This document shows, in pieces, positions 52,958 through 61,996 of a stretch of DNA of 64,000 nucleotides. The notes under the pieces are model-generated. The model saw only the letters and a list, made by a program, of their open reading frames with translations, ran no database searches and was not told the DNA's origin. Source of the DNA: Cupriavidus necator (GTDB lineage: Bacteria > Pseudomonadota > Gammaproteobacteria > Burkholderiales > Burkholderiaceae); the NCBI GenBank assembly GCA_022041995.1, contig CP074381.1, positions 3,968,001 to 4,032,000 of the forward strand. Reading direction: 5' to 3'. The position numbers and the translations under genes were made by a program. The stretch's first letter is position 1. Every line of letters starts with the position of its first letter.

Positions 52958-53608
52958 ATGAAAGCCCTGCTCATTCCTGTCACGCCCTTCCAGCAAAACT
53001 GTTCGCTGCTGATCGATGAAAGCACCGGCCGCGCCGCCGTCTGCGATCCCGGCGGCGACCTGGATCGCATCCGCGAGGCAGTCAGGGAGCAAGGCGTCAC
53101 GCTGGAAAAGATCTTCCTGACACATGGCCATGTCGATCACTGCGCCGGCGCCGCGGCGCTCGCGCGCGAGCTGGGCATCCCGATCGAAGGCCCGCAGCAG
53201 GACGAGCGCTTCTGGATCGAGCAGCTGCCCGAGCAGACGCGCCGCTTCGGCTTCGGCCACGCCGAGAGCTTCGAGCCAGACCGCTGGCTGGAGAACGGCG
53301 ACACCGTGCAGTTCGGCAACGAGACCCTGGAGGTCTACCACTGCCCCGGCCACACGCCCGGCCACGTGGTGTTCTTCTCGCGCGCCAGCCGGCTGGCCGT
53401 GGTGGGCGACGTGCTGTTCGCCGGCTCGATCGGCCGCACCGACTTTCCGCGCGGCAACCACGCCGACCTGATCCGCTCGATCCGCACGCGGCTGTGGCCG
53501 CTGGGCGAGGACGTGACCTTCATCCCCGGGCACGGCCCGGTCTCCACCTTCGGCGAGGAACGCCGCAACAACCCGTTCGTGGCCGATCACCTGATCGACG
53601 TGGGCTGA
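52958..53608 (+). CDS. MBL-fold hydrolase, YcbL/glyoxalase II-like
   Basis: A 216-residue metallo-beta-lactamase-fold hydrolase. Metal motif [11 protein letters not shown] (HxHxDH), then [21 protein letters not shown] and a distal His in IPGHGP. Similar to YcbL-type glyoxalase II enzymes that hydrolyse thioesters such as lactoylglutathione. The ATG at 52958 ([14 protein letters not shown]) is the usual start; the frame is open to 52901. The following exonuclease gene starts 4 bases after its stop. Confidence 0.92.
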   Translation: MKALLIPVTPFQQNCSLLIDESTGRAAVCDPGGDLDRIREAVREQGVTLEKIFLTHGHVDHCAGAAALARELGIPIEGPQQDERFWIEQLPEQTRRFGFGHAESFEPDRWLENGDTVQFGNETLEVYHCPGHTPGHVVFFSRASRLAVVGDVLFAGSIGRTDFPRGNHADLIRSIRTRLWPLGEDVTFIPGHGPVSTFGEERRNNPFVADHLIDVG

Positions 53609-53612
53609 GGCC

Positions 53613-54269
53613 GTGGCCAAGCGACAGGCGCCCGACACCCGCCCGGAAATCTACGTCAGCACCGACGTGGAGGCCGACGGCCCGATCCCGGGCCCGCATT
53701 CGATGCTGTCTTTCGCGTCCGCGGCGATGCTGGCGGACAAGACCGTGGTGGGCACGTTCTCCGCCAACCTCGAAACCCTGCCCGGCGCCGCCGGCCACCC
53801 GGTACAGATGCAGTGGTGGCAAACCCAGCCCGAAGCCTGGAGCGCCTGCCGGCGCGACCTGCAGCGCCCCGAGGACGCCATGGTCCGCTATGTCGAATGG
53901 GTCGAGAGCCTGCCCGGCAAGCCGGTCTTCGTGGCCTTCCCGGCCGGCTTCGATTTCACCTGGATGTTCTGGTACATGATGCGGTTCGCCGGGCGCTCGC
54001 CCTTTGGCTGGGCCGCCCTCGACATCAAGACGCTGGGCTTTGCGCTGACCGGGCGCCCCTATCGCAAGACTGTCAAGGCGGCCTTCCCGGCGGCCTGGAT
54101 GGATCCGCTGCCGCATACCCATGTGGCGCTGGACGATGCACTCGAACAGGGTGCGCTGTTCTGCAACATGCTGGCTACGCTGCGCGAGCGCGAGGCCGCA
54201 CTGGCCAGCCTGGCACCCGAAGCGCCAACGAACGCTAGCGAGCCCTCACCTCCGTCCGGACAACCCTGA
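53613..54269 (+). CDS. DEDD-type 3'-5' exonuclease-like protein
   Basis: A 218-residue RNase-H-fold protein. The DEDD-type acid pattern is visible: [16 protein letters not shown] (first pair), [15 protein letters not shown] (the phenylalanine-aspartate core), and [12 protein letters not shown] (last pair). Substrate DNA or RNA is not known. It starts with GTG at 53613, four bases after the MBL gene, so the two are probably co-transcribed. Confidence 0.78.
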   Translation: MAKRQAPDTRPEIYVSTDVEADGPIPGPHSMLSFASAAMLADKTVVGTFSANLETLPGAAGHPVQMQWWQTQPEAWSACRRDLQRPEDAMVRYVEWVESLPGKPVFVAFPAGFDFTWMFWYMMRFAGRSPFGWAALDIKTLGFALTGRPYRKTVKAAFPAAWMDPLPHTHVALDDALEQGALFCNMLATLREREAALASLAPEAPTNASEPSPPSGQP

Positions 54270-54476
54270 ACCGGTTGCTGCATTGCGGCAATCGGGGCGG
54301 CACGCCCCTTGCAGACTTGCGTTCGCTTCTGACGCCAGCGCGCCTATAGTAGAAGCGGATATGGCGTACCGGGCGAAACGAGCCACAGATCATCCGGCGC
54401 ACTTGCGCAGCCACGCCATATGCCGTTTGAGCCATGTTGCCCGGATCGCGCGGCGCCTGCCGAGGAGGTGTCGATC

Positions 54477-54704
54477 ATGCGTTTTCATACCGACCTGCAC
54501 TTGAGAGACCTGGCCGGCCGGATCCATTGGCCGCATGCCACGCGGGGCGACACGCCCATTACCCATCGACACACCTCGGATGAGGACGCCGAAGTCGCCA
54601 AGGCCACGCTATACGTCAGCACGGTGACGCTGGTGGTGCTGCTGGTCGTGCTGGCGGCCATTGCTTTCGGTCAGGAGGCCATGCACTGGCTGGGTGTTCA
54701 TTAG
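54477..54704 (+). CDS. Small membrane protein
   Basis: A 75-residue protein with a soluble N-terminus rich in His and Asp (HWPHATRGDTPITHRHTSDED) and one C-terminal membrane helix (LYVSTVTLVVLLVVLAAIAFG). GAGGAGG before the ATG is a strong ribosome site, supporting a real gene. Not recognised; metal binding by the His-rich part is conceivable. A terminator follows 35 bases later. Confidence 0.7.
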   Translation: MRFHTDLHLRDLAGRIHWPHATRGDTPITHRHTSDEDAEVAKATLYVSTVTLVVLLVVLAAIAFGQEAMHWLGVH

Positions 54705-54739
54705 ACGACCCGCCTGAAGCTGTTTGCCTCAAGCACCGG

Positions 54740-54772
54740 CCGGCCCCCACAGCCGTGGGGCCGGTTTTATTT
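54740..54772 (+). terminator. Rho-independent terminator
   Basis: Stem CCGGCCCCCAC / GTGGGGCCGG with one bulged C and loop AGCC, followed by TTTTATTT. It ends the small membrane protein transcript. Confidence 0.75.
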
Positions 54773-54791
54773 GGCGCTGTATCAGGCTGGC

Positions 54792-55151
54792 TCAGGCCAG
54801 CAGCGGCGCCACGTTCTCGGGTGGGCGGCCGATCGCGGCGCGGCGGTCGCGCACCACCACCGGACGCTGCAACAGGATCGGGTTGTCGGCCACGGCGGCC
54901 AGCAGCTCGGCCTCGGTCAGGCCGGGATCGGCCAGCCCCAGTTCGGCATACGGCGCTTCGTTGTCGCGCAGCATCTCGCGCACGGGCACGCCCAGCATGG
55001 TGTGCAACTGGCGCAGCGTGGCCAGCGACGGCGGCTCTTTCAGGTATTCCACGATTTCCACAGGCTCGCCCAGCCGCTCGCTGGCGGCCTGGACCAGGGC
55101 GAGCGTTTCGCGCGACTTGGAGCAGCGGGGGTTGTGGTAGATGGTGATCAT
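54792..55151 (-). CDS. arsC: ArsC-family arsenate reductase-like protein
   Basis: A 119-residue thioredoxin-fold protein of the ArsC (glutaredoxin-coupled) family. The active-site cysteine is in YHNPRCSKSRETL, and the conserved arginine region LQRPVVVRDRRAAIGRPPENV is present. No other ars genes are near, so a YfgD-like housekeeping role is also possible. The ATG at 55151 is the family start; the frame is open to 55235. Confidence 0.9.
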   Translation of the reverse strand: MITIYHNPRCSKSRETLALVQAASERLGEPVEIVEYLKEPPSLATLRQLHTMLGVPVREMLRDNEAPYAELGLADPGLTEAELLAAVADNPILLQRPVVVRDRRAAIGRPPENVAPLLA

Positions 55152-55325
55152 GGCAGGGTCCTTTCTTGTCGTTGCTGTGCCCAGCCCCGGGGCGTTGGCA
55201 CTAATGCGGTGCAAATCAATCCGCACTATATACAAGACACCGGGCCTCGCGCAGCATCAGGCTGGTGCATGTGCCCGGCACGCATCCTGCGTTGCCCCAA
55301 GTCCTTGCACAGGGCGCCATTCCCG

Positions 55326-55943
55326 ATGACTTCCACCATCCTTTCCGCCACGACGCCGTCCGCCGGCGCGCGCAAACCCTTCACCCTGCGCGACGCCACG
55401 CCCGCCGACGTTCCCGCCATCCACGCCATCTACGCGCACCATGTGCTGCACGGCCGCGCCTCGTTCGAAGAAACGCCGCCGAGCCTGGACGAGATGCAGC
55501 TGCGTTTTGCCGAAGTGCACGGCAAGGGCCTGCCCTACCTGGTCGCAGTGCGTGACGGCGAGGTGCTGGGCTACGCCTATGCATCGTCCTACCGCGCGCG
55601 CAGCGCGTACCGCTTTGCCATCGAGGACTCGATCTATATCGACCACCGCCGCGTCGGCGAGGGCCTGGGCCAGGCCCTGCTGGCCGAACTGGTCGCCCGC
55701 TGCGAGACCGGGCCGTGGCGCCAGATGGTCGCCGTGATCGCCTGCACCGCAGGCGGCGAAGGCGCCGGTTCGTTGGCCGTGCATGAGCGGCTGGGCTTCC
55801 GCACCGTCGGCCGGCTGGAGGCGGTGGGGCTCAAGCACGGGCAGTGGATCGACACAGTGCTGATGCAGCGGATGCTTGGGGGGGGCGAGGACGCTGCCGG
55901 CATAGGCGGAATCGGCTGCGGCAAGTTCAGACGTGTCTTATAG
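55326..55943 (+). CDS. PAT-like GNAT acetyltransferase
   Basis: A 205-residue GNAT enzyme of the phosphinothricin/methionine-sulfone acetyltransferase type: TLRDATPADVPAIHAIYAHHV, then SFEETPPSLDEM, EDSIYIDHRRVGEGLGQALLAEL (acetyl-CoA loop) and VHERLGFRTVGRLEAVG with a typical C-terminal domain. It ends with an unusual Gly-rich tail (GGGEDAAGIGGIGCGKF). The ATG at 55326 is chosen as the first in frame before the domain. Confidence 0.88.
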   Translation: MTSTILSATTPSAGARKPFTLRDATPADVPAIHAIYAHHVLHGRASFEETPPSLDEMQLRFAEVHGKGLPYLVAVRDGEVLGYAYASSYRARSAYRFAIEDSIYIDHRRVGEGLGQALLAELVARCETGPWRQMVAVIACTAGGEGAGSLAVHERLGFRTVGRLEAVGLKHGQWIDTVLMQRMLGGGEDAAGIGGIGCGKFRRVL

Positions 55944-56002
55944 GCGCGAAGGTGTCCTGGTATCGACAATGCCTATACTTTGTCATTACAAGGACTTGGG
56001 AC

Positions 56003-56287
56003 ATGCTTGGGTCGGAAGAAACCACGTTCATTCTCACGCTGAACCCGCAATTGCGTGACGCATTCATAGCCGAGGCCACAGCTGAAGGCCTTACCGCCTC
56101 GCAAGTTGCTGAGGCGCTGATGCGCGAGTATCTGGCGCGGCGCCAGCAAGCCCGCGACGACGAGGCCCTTTTCCAGCAGATGGTTGAGGAAGGCAGGGCT
56201 TCAATGCGTGCCGGCATCGGCATTCCAAACGAGCAGGTGGAAGCCGAGTCCGCTGAGTGGTGTTCAGCGATATTGCGGAAAGCTTGA
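56003..56287 (+). CDS. Ribbon-helix-helix antitoxin
   Basis: A 94-residue protein with an N-terminal RHH-type DNA-binding segment (TFILTLNPQLRDAFIAEATAEGLTASQVAEALM) and a charged C-terminus that would wrap the toxin. It is followed by, and overlaps, the RelE/ParE-type toxin gene, the standard antitoxin-first order. The ATG at 56003 is preceded by AAGGAC. It most likely represses its own promoter. Confidence 0.86.
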   Translation: MLGSEETTFILTLNPQLRDAFIAEATAEGLTASQVAEALMREYLARRQQARDDEALFQQMVEEGRASMRAGIGIPNEQVEAESAEWCSAILRKA

Positions 56288-56568
56288 GGCTTATATGGGC
56301 GCCACAGGCACTGCGACAACGTACAGCCATCCGGAGCTTCATCGCACAGCATGATCCGGTTGCCGCTGTCTGGATGGAAAAGCGGTTCAATGAGGCGGCT
56401 GCGCGGCTGCAGAAGTTTCCTGAACTTGGGACGGCAGGCCGCTCGCCGAGCGCTCGTGAATTCGTGGCGCACGAGCACTACAGACTGATTTATGAACTCA
56501 ACGACGGCGTGATCTGGATTGTGGGGATCGCGCACACGTCGCGGCGTCCTTCCTGGGGTGCAACATGA
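56257..56568 (+). CDS. RelE/ParE-family toxin
   Basis: A toxin-sized protein (up to 103 residues) with the RelE/ParE fold: LIWAPQALRQRTAIRSFIAQHDP, then AAARLQKFPELGTAGRSPSAREFVAHEHYRLIYEL and a final beta-strand IVGIAHTSR. The GTG at 56257 overlaps the antitoxin; a TTG at 56284 overlaps the antitoxin stop and is equally possible. Target (ribosome or gyrase) is not known. Confidence 0.87.
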   Translation: MVFSDIAESLRLIWAPQALRQRTAIRSFIAQHDPVAAVWMEKRFNEAAARLQKFPELGTAGRSPSAREFVAHEHYRLIYELNDGVIWIVGIAHTSRRPSWGAT

Positions 56569-56601
56569 TGTTGGCAACCTGCACGGCAGGTCGAGAATAG
56601 C

Positions 56602-56632
56602 AAAGTGCCACGGGGTCTCCGTGGCACTTTTG
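56602..56632. terminator. Bidirectional rho-independent terminator
   Basis: Stem AAAGTGCCACGG / CCGTGGCACTTT (56602-56613 and 56619-56630) with a five-base loop. It lies between the toxin gene and the convergent M20 peptidase gene. Confidence 0.85.
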
Positions 56633-56676
56633 CATTGGCCAATCGCCTGTTGGCGATCCGGCTCAATTGAGATGAC

Positions 56677-57944
56677 TTACTTCATCAGGTCCGACAGCGC
56701 CAGCGCCACCACCTTGGTCGCACGGTTCAGGTCGTTCAGGCGCAGGTTCTCGTCCGAGTTATGGCCGCGGGCTTCCATCAGCGTGCGCGGGCCGGCGCCG
56801 TACAGCACGGTCGGGATGCCGCGCTTGGTGTAGTGGCGGGCGTCGGTGTAGAGCGGCACGCCTTGCACCGGGATCTCCACGCCGAACACCGACTCGGCAC
56901 GGCTCTTCAGGGCGCCGATCAGCTTTTCCACGCCCGGCAGTTCCGACAGCGGCTCGGCCAGGATGATGCGCTCGACCTTAACTTCGATGCCCGGACGGTC
57001 CTTGGCGGCCTTTTCCACGACCGCGCGGATCTCGCCTTCGGCGTCGAAGCCGATTTCCTCGGGGATCATGCGGCGGTCGACGCGGAAGGTCACCAGGTCA
57101 GGCACCACGTTGGTGTTGATGCCGCCCTTGATCAGGCCCACGTTCAGCGTGGCGGTGTCGATGCCAGGCACCTTGGACTTGCGCGTGGCCAGCTCGGCAC
57201 GCAGGCCGTAGATGGCCTGCAGGATGTGGGTGGCGGCTTCGATCGCGTCCACGCCGGTGTGCGGCATGGCGGCGTGGCCCTGCTTGCCCTTGACCGTCAC
57301 TTCGACGTGCAGGCAGCCGTTGTGCGACGAGGTGATGCCGTACGAGAAGCCGGCCGAGATGGCGTAGTCGGCCTTGCTCAGGTTGTTATCGAGCAGGAAC
57401 TTGGGACCGATGTCGCCGCCGGTTTCCTCGTCATAGGTGAACTGCAGCTCGACCGCGCCGTTGATCTTCGCACCCTGCTTCTCGGCTTCCATCAGCGCCA
57501 GCACGGCGTAGGTGTAGGTGGCGAAGTCCGACTTGGACACCGCCACGCCGCGGCCGTACATGACCGGGCCGTGCTCGCTGTCTGCCACTTCGCCGCCGTA
57601 CGGGTCCTTGGTCCAGCCCAGGCCCGGGGCACCACGTCGCCGTGGGCGTTCATGGCGATGGTCGGGCCGCCCGTGCCGAACTGCTTGCGCACGATCAGGT
57701 TGGTGGCGCTGATCATGCCGGCTGCCTTCACCAGTTCGTCCGGCACTTGGTGCGCCTCCACCGTGAAACCCAGGCCCTCCAGCAGTTCCTTGGCGCGCTT
57801 GCCATGGGCGTCGCAGTCGCCTGCGGGGTTGTCCGAGGGCACCTTGACCAGTTCGGCCAGGAAGGCTTCCTGTTCCGGACGGTGCTGGTCGATGAATTGC
57901 GTCAGCGTGGTTTCAGTGGGGTTCATATTGTCTCGTGCGGTCAT
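56677..57944 (-). CDS. M20-family metallopeptidase, broken by an apparent one-base deletion
   Basis: A zinc peptidase or deacylase of the M20 family (ArgE/DapE/ACY1-like), about 422 residues when repaired. The first frame holds the N-terminus through the first metal His (TIAMNAHGDVV). The second holds YGRGVAVSKSD, the catalytic YDEETGGDIG and the dimerisation domain, ending in GHNSDENL and LALSDLMK. Adding one C to CCCC (G4 on the plus strand, 57626-57629) gives the expected VVPPGLGWTKDPYGGEV junction. It follows the carbamoylase gene after about 60 bases, so the two may form an operon. Confidence 0.88.
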
Positions 57945-58003
57945 GACTTGTTCTCTTAACTACGGAGGAGGGTGCGGGTGGGTTCCGGGGAATCTGCGCT
58001 GGC

Positions 58004-59260
58004 TTACTGCGGCAGGCGGAAGTGCTCGACGAAATCGCTGAACACGCGCGCGGACAGGGCGGCATCCTCGGCGGTCATGATTTCGGTGGGATGGTGGCTG
58101 ATGCCGCCGTTGCCGCAGCGCACAAACAGCATGGCGACGTCGGCGATGGCGGCAATGGCCATGGCGTCATGGCCGGCACCGGAGGGCAGATGACGCACCG
58201 GCACGCCCTGGCGGGCGATGGCGGCGGCCCATTGCTCTTGCAGCCACTGGGCGCACGGCACGCTGTTCGCCTCGTGGGTCTTGCGCACTTGCACGCGCAC
58301 GTTGCGGCGCGCGCACACGCGTTCGATCTCGGACAGCACGTCGTTGACGGCGGCCTCGCGCTCGGCGTCGATGCCCGAGCGAATGTCGATGGAGAACACC
58401 GCGTGGCCCGGCACCACGTTGGTGGCGCCATTGGGCACATTGAACTGGCCGACCGTGCCGACCAGGCCCGGCTTGCCGCCGCAGCGCTTCTCGATATACA
58501 GGCCGATCTCGGCCCCGGCCATGGCGGCGTCGCGGCGCATGTCCATCGGCACCGTGCCGGCGTGGCCGGCCAGGCCTTCGAGCTCGACGATAAAGCGGGT
58601 GGCGCCGGAGATGGCGGTCACCACGCCCACCGGCAGGTTTTCATTGAGCAGCACCGGGCCTTGCTCGATATGGACTTCGATGAAGGCCGCGACTTTGCTG
58701 CGGTCATGCCTGGCGGCGGGCAAGTCGGAGGCGTCGAAGCCTGCCTCGCGCATCACCTGGCGCATGGTCTTGCCGCTGTCGTCGACGTTGTCCAGCACGT
58801 TGTTGTCGAAGGTGCCGGCGATGGCCCGGCTGCCCAGCAGCGTTGCCTTGAAGCGCACGCCCTCTTCCTCGGCAAAGCCGACCACCTCGATCGCAAACGG
58901 GAAGCGCTTGCCCTGGCGGTTCCATTCGGCCACGCAGGCGATCGGCAGGATCACACCCAGGTTGCCGTCATAGCGGCCGGCGTCGCGCACGGTGTCGAAG
59001 TGCGAACCCGTCAGCAGCGCCGGCGCGTCCGGCGAGGTGCCCTCATAGCGGCCGATCACGTTGCCGGCGGCATCGCGCCGCACCGTCATGCCGGCCTGCT
59101 GCATCCATTCGGTCAGCTGTGCGGCGGCGCCGTGGTGGGCCTCGGTCAGGTAGGTACGGGTGAGCATGCCGGGCTGCTCGGTGTGGACGGCCAGGGCGTC
59201 GGCCCAGGCCATGATGCGCGTGCCAGTCTCTGCGGCGGACGGCGACGGATTTGCTGCCAT
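58004..59260 (-). CDS. Zn-dependent hydantoinase/carbamoylase-family amidase
   Basis: A 418-residue metal-dependent amidohydrolase of the N-carbamoyl-amino-acid hydrolase, allantoate amidohydrolase and beta-ureidopropionase family. Zinc residues fit: GSHFDTV (first His, Asp), then DGNLGV, AFIEVHIEQGPVL and the glutamate FAEEEGVRF. Specificity cannot be called from sequence. The neighbouring M20 peptidase and DctA-like symporter suggest use of imported amino-acid derivatives. Divergent from dctA. Confidence 0.93.
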   Translation of the reverse strand: MAANPSPSAAETGTRIMAWADALAVHTEQPGMLTRTYLTEAHHGAAAQLTEWMQQAGMTVRRDAAGNVIGRYEGTSPDAPALLTGSHFDTVRDAGRYDGNLGVILPIACVAEWNRQGKRFPFAIEVVGFAEEEGVRFKATLLGSRAIAGTFDNNVLDNVDDSGKTMRQVMREAGFDASDLPAARHDRSKVAAFIEVHIEQGPVLLNENLPVGVVTAISGATRFIVELEGLAGHAGTVPMDMRRDAAMAGAEIGLYIEKRCGGKPGLVGTVGQFNVPNGATNVVPGHAVFSIDIRSGIDAEREAAVNDVLSEIERVCARRNVRVQVRKTHEANSVPCAQWLQEQWAAAIARQGVPVRHLPSGAGHDAMAIAAIADVAMLFVRCGNGGISHHPTEIMTAEDAALSARVFSDFVEHFRLPQ

Positions 59261-59687
59261 GCGTTGTCTCCTGCTGGAAGTGCGTGAACGCCGCGGCGGG
59301 GTGGTCCGGCAAGGCCCGCCGGCGTCTGCCGCAAGGCCTGCCGGCGCGGGCGGGGCGCCCGGGCCGAAGCTCTATTCTGTGCGATTCATGTTAGCACAGT
59401 GAATTCAAAAATTGCATACAAAAATGATATGCACTATATTCGCTTCCACGTTCAGACAATTTGCCGCGGACAATCCGGTCCGGACAGGCGATTGCGTGGA
59501 TTCCGCCTCAACAGGGGGGCTGTCCGCGAGGTGGCGCGCTCCCGACCCGGAAGCCCCGCACGGAACGTAAGGCCGGCAGCCACCCGCCAGCAGAGCAGTA
59601 CGGGGCCGCCGGTGATTCCTGGATCAGATGGGCCAGCCAGCGCCAGCCAATGAACAGGCGCCGGACCGGCCCGGTACGGAGACAACC
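59261..59687. promoter_or_regulatory. Divergent promoter region with two inverted repeats
   Basis: A 427-base gap between the amidase (minus) and the symporter gene (plus). Two dyads lie near each other: CTGTGC/GCACAG (59377-59382 / 59394-59399) and TGCATA/TATGCA (59413-59418 / 59428-59433), within A/T-rich sequence. Either could be an operator for the GntR-family regulator encoded after dctA. The rest has no gene. Confidence 0.5.
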
Positions 59688-61088
59688 ATGCAGCATGCAG
59701 TTCCCTCGCAGCCCCGCCCCAGCGCCCCCCAGCCCCGTTTGCACACCCGCTTCACCCGTTCGCTGTTTGGCCAGGTGCTGATTGCCCTGCTGATTGGTAC
59801 GGCACTCGGCCTGGCATTTCCGGAATTCGCCGCCAAGCTCAAGCCGCTTGGCGATGCCTTTATCAAGCTGGTCAAGATGCTGATCGGCCCGATCGTGTTC
59901 TGCGTGGTGGTGGCCGGCATCTGCGGCGCGGGCGAGCTGAAGAAGGTCGGCCGCGTCGGCATCAAGGCGGTGGTGTATTTCGAGATCGTCACCACCATCG
60001 CGCTGGCGCTGGGCATCCTTCTGGCCTATGTGTTCCAGCCCGGCACTGGCATGAATGTCGACCCGCGTTCGCTCGATGCCTCGGCCATCGCCGGCTATAT
60101 CGACAACGCCACCAAGGTGAAGGACCAGGGCACGGTCGACTTCCTGCTCAAGCTGATCCCCAACACCGTGTTCGGCGCGTTTGCCAACGGCGATGTGCTG
60201 CAGGTGCTGCTGGTCTCGATCCTGTTCGGCTGCGCGCTGTCGCTGGTGGGCGAACCGGGCCGGCCGCTGGTCAGGCTGATCGACACCTTCTCGCACACGC
60301 TGTTCAAGATGATGGGTTTCATCATCAAGCTGGCGCCGCTGGGCGTGCTGGGCGCGGTGGCATTCACCGTGGGCAAGTACGGCATCGGCTCGCTCAAGCA
60401 GCTCGGCTTCCTGGTGTTCCTGTTTTACGGTGCGGTGGTCATCTTCGTGCTGGTGGTGCTGGGCACGATCATGCGCGTGTGCGGTTTCTCGGTGATCAAG
60501 CTGATCCGCTACCTGCGCGCCGAGCTGCTGGTGGTGCTCGGCACCGCGTCGTCTGACAGCGTGCTGCCGCAGGTGATGAAGAAGCTGGAGTTCATGGGCA
60601 TCAAGAAGTCGGTGGTGGGCCTGGTGATCCCGACCGGCTACTCGTTCAACCTGGATGCGTTCTCGATCTACCTGACGCTGGCCGCGGTCTTTATCGCGCA
60701 GGCGACCAACACGCCGCTGGCGCTGGGCGACCTGCTCGGCATCCTGGCGGTGGCGCTGGTCACCTCCAAGGGCGCTCACGGCATCCCCGGCTCGGCCATC
60801 GTGATCCTGGCGGCGACGCTGTCGGCGCACCCGGCGATTCCCGCCATCGGGCTGGTGCTGGTGCTGTCGGTGGACTGGTTCATCGGCATCGCCCGCGCGC
60901 TCGGCAACCTGATCGGCAACTGCGTGGCCACGGTGGTGGTGGCCGCCTGGGAGAAGGATATCGACCGCGAACGGGCCCATGGCGTGCTCAACGGCACCAT
61001 TGAAGCGACCGACCTGGATGCGGGTCTGGCCGCGATGGCGGAGGACGGCGTGGACGCCGGATCTCCGGTCGCCGTGCCAGGGCGATAG
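59688..61088 (+). CDS. dctA: DctA-like dicarboxylate/amino-acid:cation symporter
   Basis: A 466-residue DAACS-family symporter with the signature VVLGTASSDSVLPQVMKKLEFMG and QATNTPLALG, multiple membrane segments from SLFGQVLIALLIGTALGL, and the re-entrant loop region. It likely imports C4-dicarboxylates, though related family members import aspartate or glutamate. GGAG lies before the ATG at 59688; an upstream in-frame ATG at 59650 is less likely. The GntR regulator gene follows 47 bases later. Confidence 0.94.
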   Translation: MQHAVPSQPRPSAPQPRLHTRFTRSLFGQVLIALLIGTALGLAFPEFAAKLKPLGDAFIKLVKMLIGPIVFCVVVAGICGAGELKKVGRVGIKAVVYFEIVTTIALALGILLAYVFQPGTGMNVDPRSLDASAIAGYIDNATKVKDQGTVDFLLKLIPNTVFGAFANGDVLQVLLVSILFGCALSLVGEPGRPLVRLIDTFSHTLFKMMGFIIKLAPLGVLGAVAFTVGKYGIGSLKQLGFLVFLFYGAVVIFVLVVLGTIMRVCGFSVIKLIRYLRAELLVVLGTASSDSVLPQVMKKLEFMGIKKSVVGLVIPTGYSFNLDAFSIYLTLAAVFIAQATNTPLALGDLLGILAVALVTSKGAHGIPGSAIVILAATLSAHPAIPAIGLVLVLSVDWFIGIARALGNLIGNCVATVVVAAWEKDIDRERAHGVLNGTIEATDLDAGLAAMAEDGVDAGSPVAVPGR

Positions 61089-61135
61089 AATCACGCATCT
61101 CCCCAACCGCGCAGCCTCTGCGCAAGTGCGCTGCC

Positions 61136-61828
61136 ATGCCCGAGCATATCGATCCTGACATGACCGCCGAGGCGATCGCCGAAGACATAGTCGCGGCCAT
61201 CGTTTCGCACCGCCTGCCGCCCGGCACCAAGCTGCGCGAGGAGGCCCTGGCCAGTGTCTACCGCGTCAGCCGCACCAAGGTGCGCGCGGCGCTGCTGATG
61301 CTGTCCAAGGACAAGGTCATCCAGATCGTGCCGGACAAGGGCGCCTTCGTGGCCAAGCCCAGCGCCGAAGAGGCGCGCGAGGTCTTTGCGGTGCGCCGCA
61401 TCCTGGAAGCGGCGCTGGCGCGCGAGTTCGTCGCCAAGGCGACGCCCGCCGACTACAAGCGGATTGACAAGCACCTGGCGGCCGAGCGCAAGGCGCTGAC
61501 GGGCAACGATGCGCAGGTGCGCACCCGGCTGCTGGGCGACTTCCATATCGTGCTGGCCGAGGTGGTCGGCAACGGCGTGCTGACCGAGATGATGCGCGAG
61601 CTGTCGACACGCAGCGCGGTCATCACCATGCTGTACCAGTCGCGCCGCGACGCGGCCTGCTCGTCGGACGAGCACCGCGAATTCATCGAGGCCGCCCGTG
61701 CCGGCGATGTCGAACGCGCCGTCACGCTGATGGTGGACCACCTGGGCCACGTGGAAGGTGCGCTGCATTTCGAGGAAACCGCGCCGGTGTCGCGCGGCAA
61801 GGACCTGGTGACCGCGCTGCTCGCGTAG
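61136..61828 (+). CDS. GntR/FadR-family transcriptional regulator
   Basis: A 230-residue GntR regulator with an N-terminal winged helix (EDIVAAIVSHRLPPGTKLREEALASVYRVSRTKVRAALLMLSKD) and a C-terminal FCD ligand-binding domain of the FadR subfamily (RRILEAALAREFV, DFHIVLAEVVGN, SDEHREFIEAARAGD). Metal-ligand histidines of FCD domains are visible in FHIVL, DEHREF and VDHLGHVE. It probably regulates the neighbouring dctA and the amidase operon. The ATG at 61136 is a good start after the dctA stop. Confidence 0.9.
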   Translation: MPEHIDPDMTAEAIAEDIVAAIVSHRLPPGTKLREEALASVYRVSRTKVRAALLMLSKDKVIQIVPDKGAFVAKPSAEEAREVFAVRRILEAALAREFVAKATPADYKRIDKHLAAERKALTGNDAQVRTRLLGDFHIVLAEVVGNGVLTEMMRELSTRSAVITMLYQSRRDAACSSDEHREFIEAARAGDVERAVTLMVDHLGHVEGALHFEETAPVSRGKDLVTALLA

Positions 61829-61845
61829 GCGTGCGCAGCGACTGC

Positions 61846-61859
61846 TTGACGTGAGTCAA
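61846..61859. promoter_or_regulatory. CRP/FNR-type binding site
   Basis: TTGAC-GTGA-GTCAA is a perfect 5-bp dyad with a four-base spacer, matching the FNR/ANR/DNR consensus TTGAY-N4-RTCAA. It lies 18 bases after the gntR stop and ahead of a hairpin pair, so it may activate a downstream transcript under low oxygen. Confidence 0.6.
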
Positions 61860-61869
61860 AGCGGCCCCT

Positions 61870-61996
61870 GCCGCTCACGCGCACACTTGAACCCGCCATG
61901 AAGACGCGGGGCGCACTTCATGAGCACTCCGCCTTCCGGCCCTCATCGTCGGAAGGCTGCCCGCACGCTGCAACGGTGTGCGGGCTTTCTTTTTTC
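61870..61996 (+). ncRNA. Candidate small RNA ending in a rho-independent terminator
   Basis: Two stem-loops follow each other: GCCTTCCG/CGGAAGGC (61931-61938 and 61950-61957) and GCCCGCAC/GTGCGGGC (61959-61966 and 61978-61985), the latter followed by TTTCTTTTTTC. The run of Ts makes the second a good terminator. The 5' end is not known; an FNR-type site lies 70-85 bases upstream of the first stem. No reading frame explains the structure. It may simply be the gntR terminator. Confidence 0.4.
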
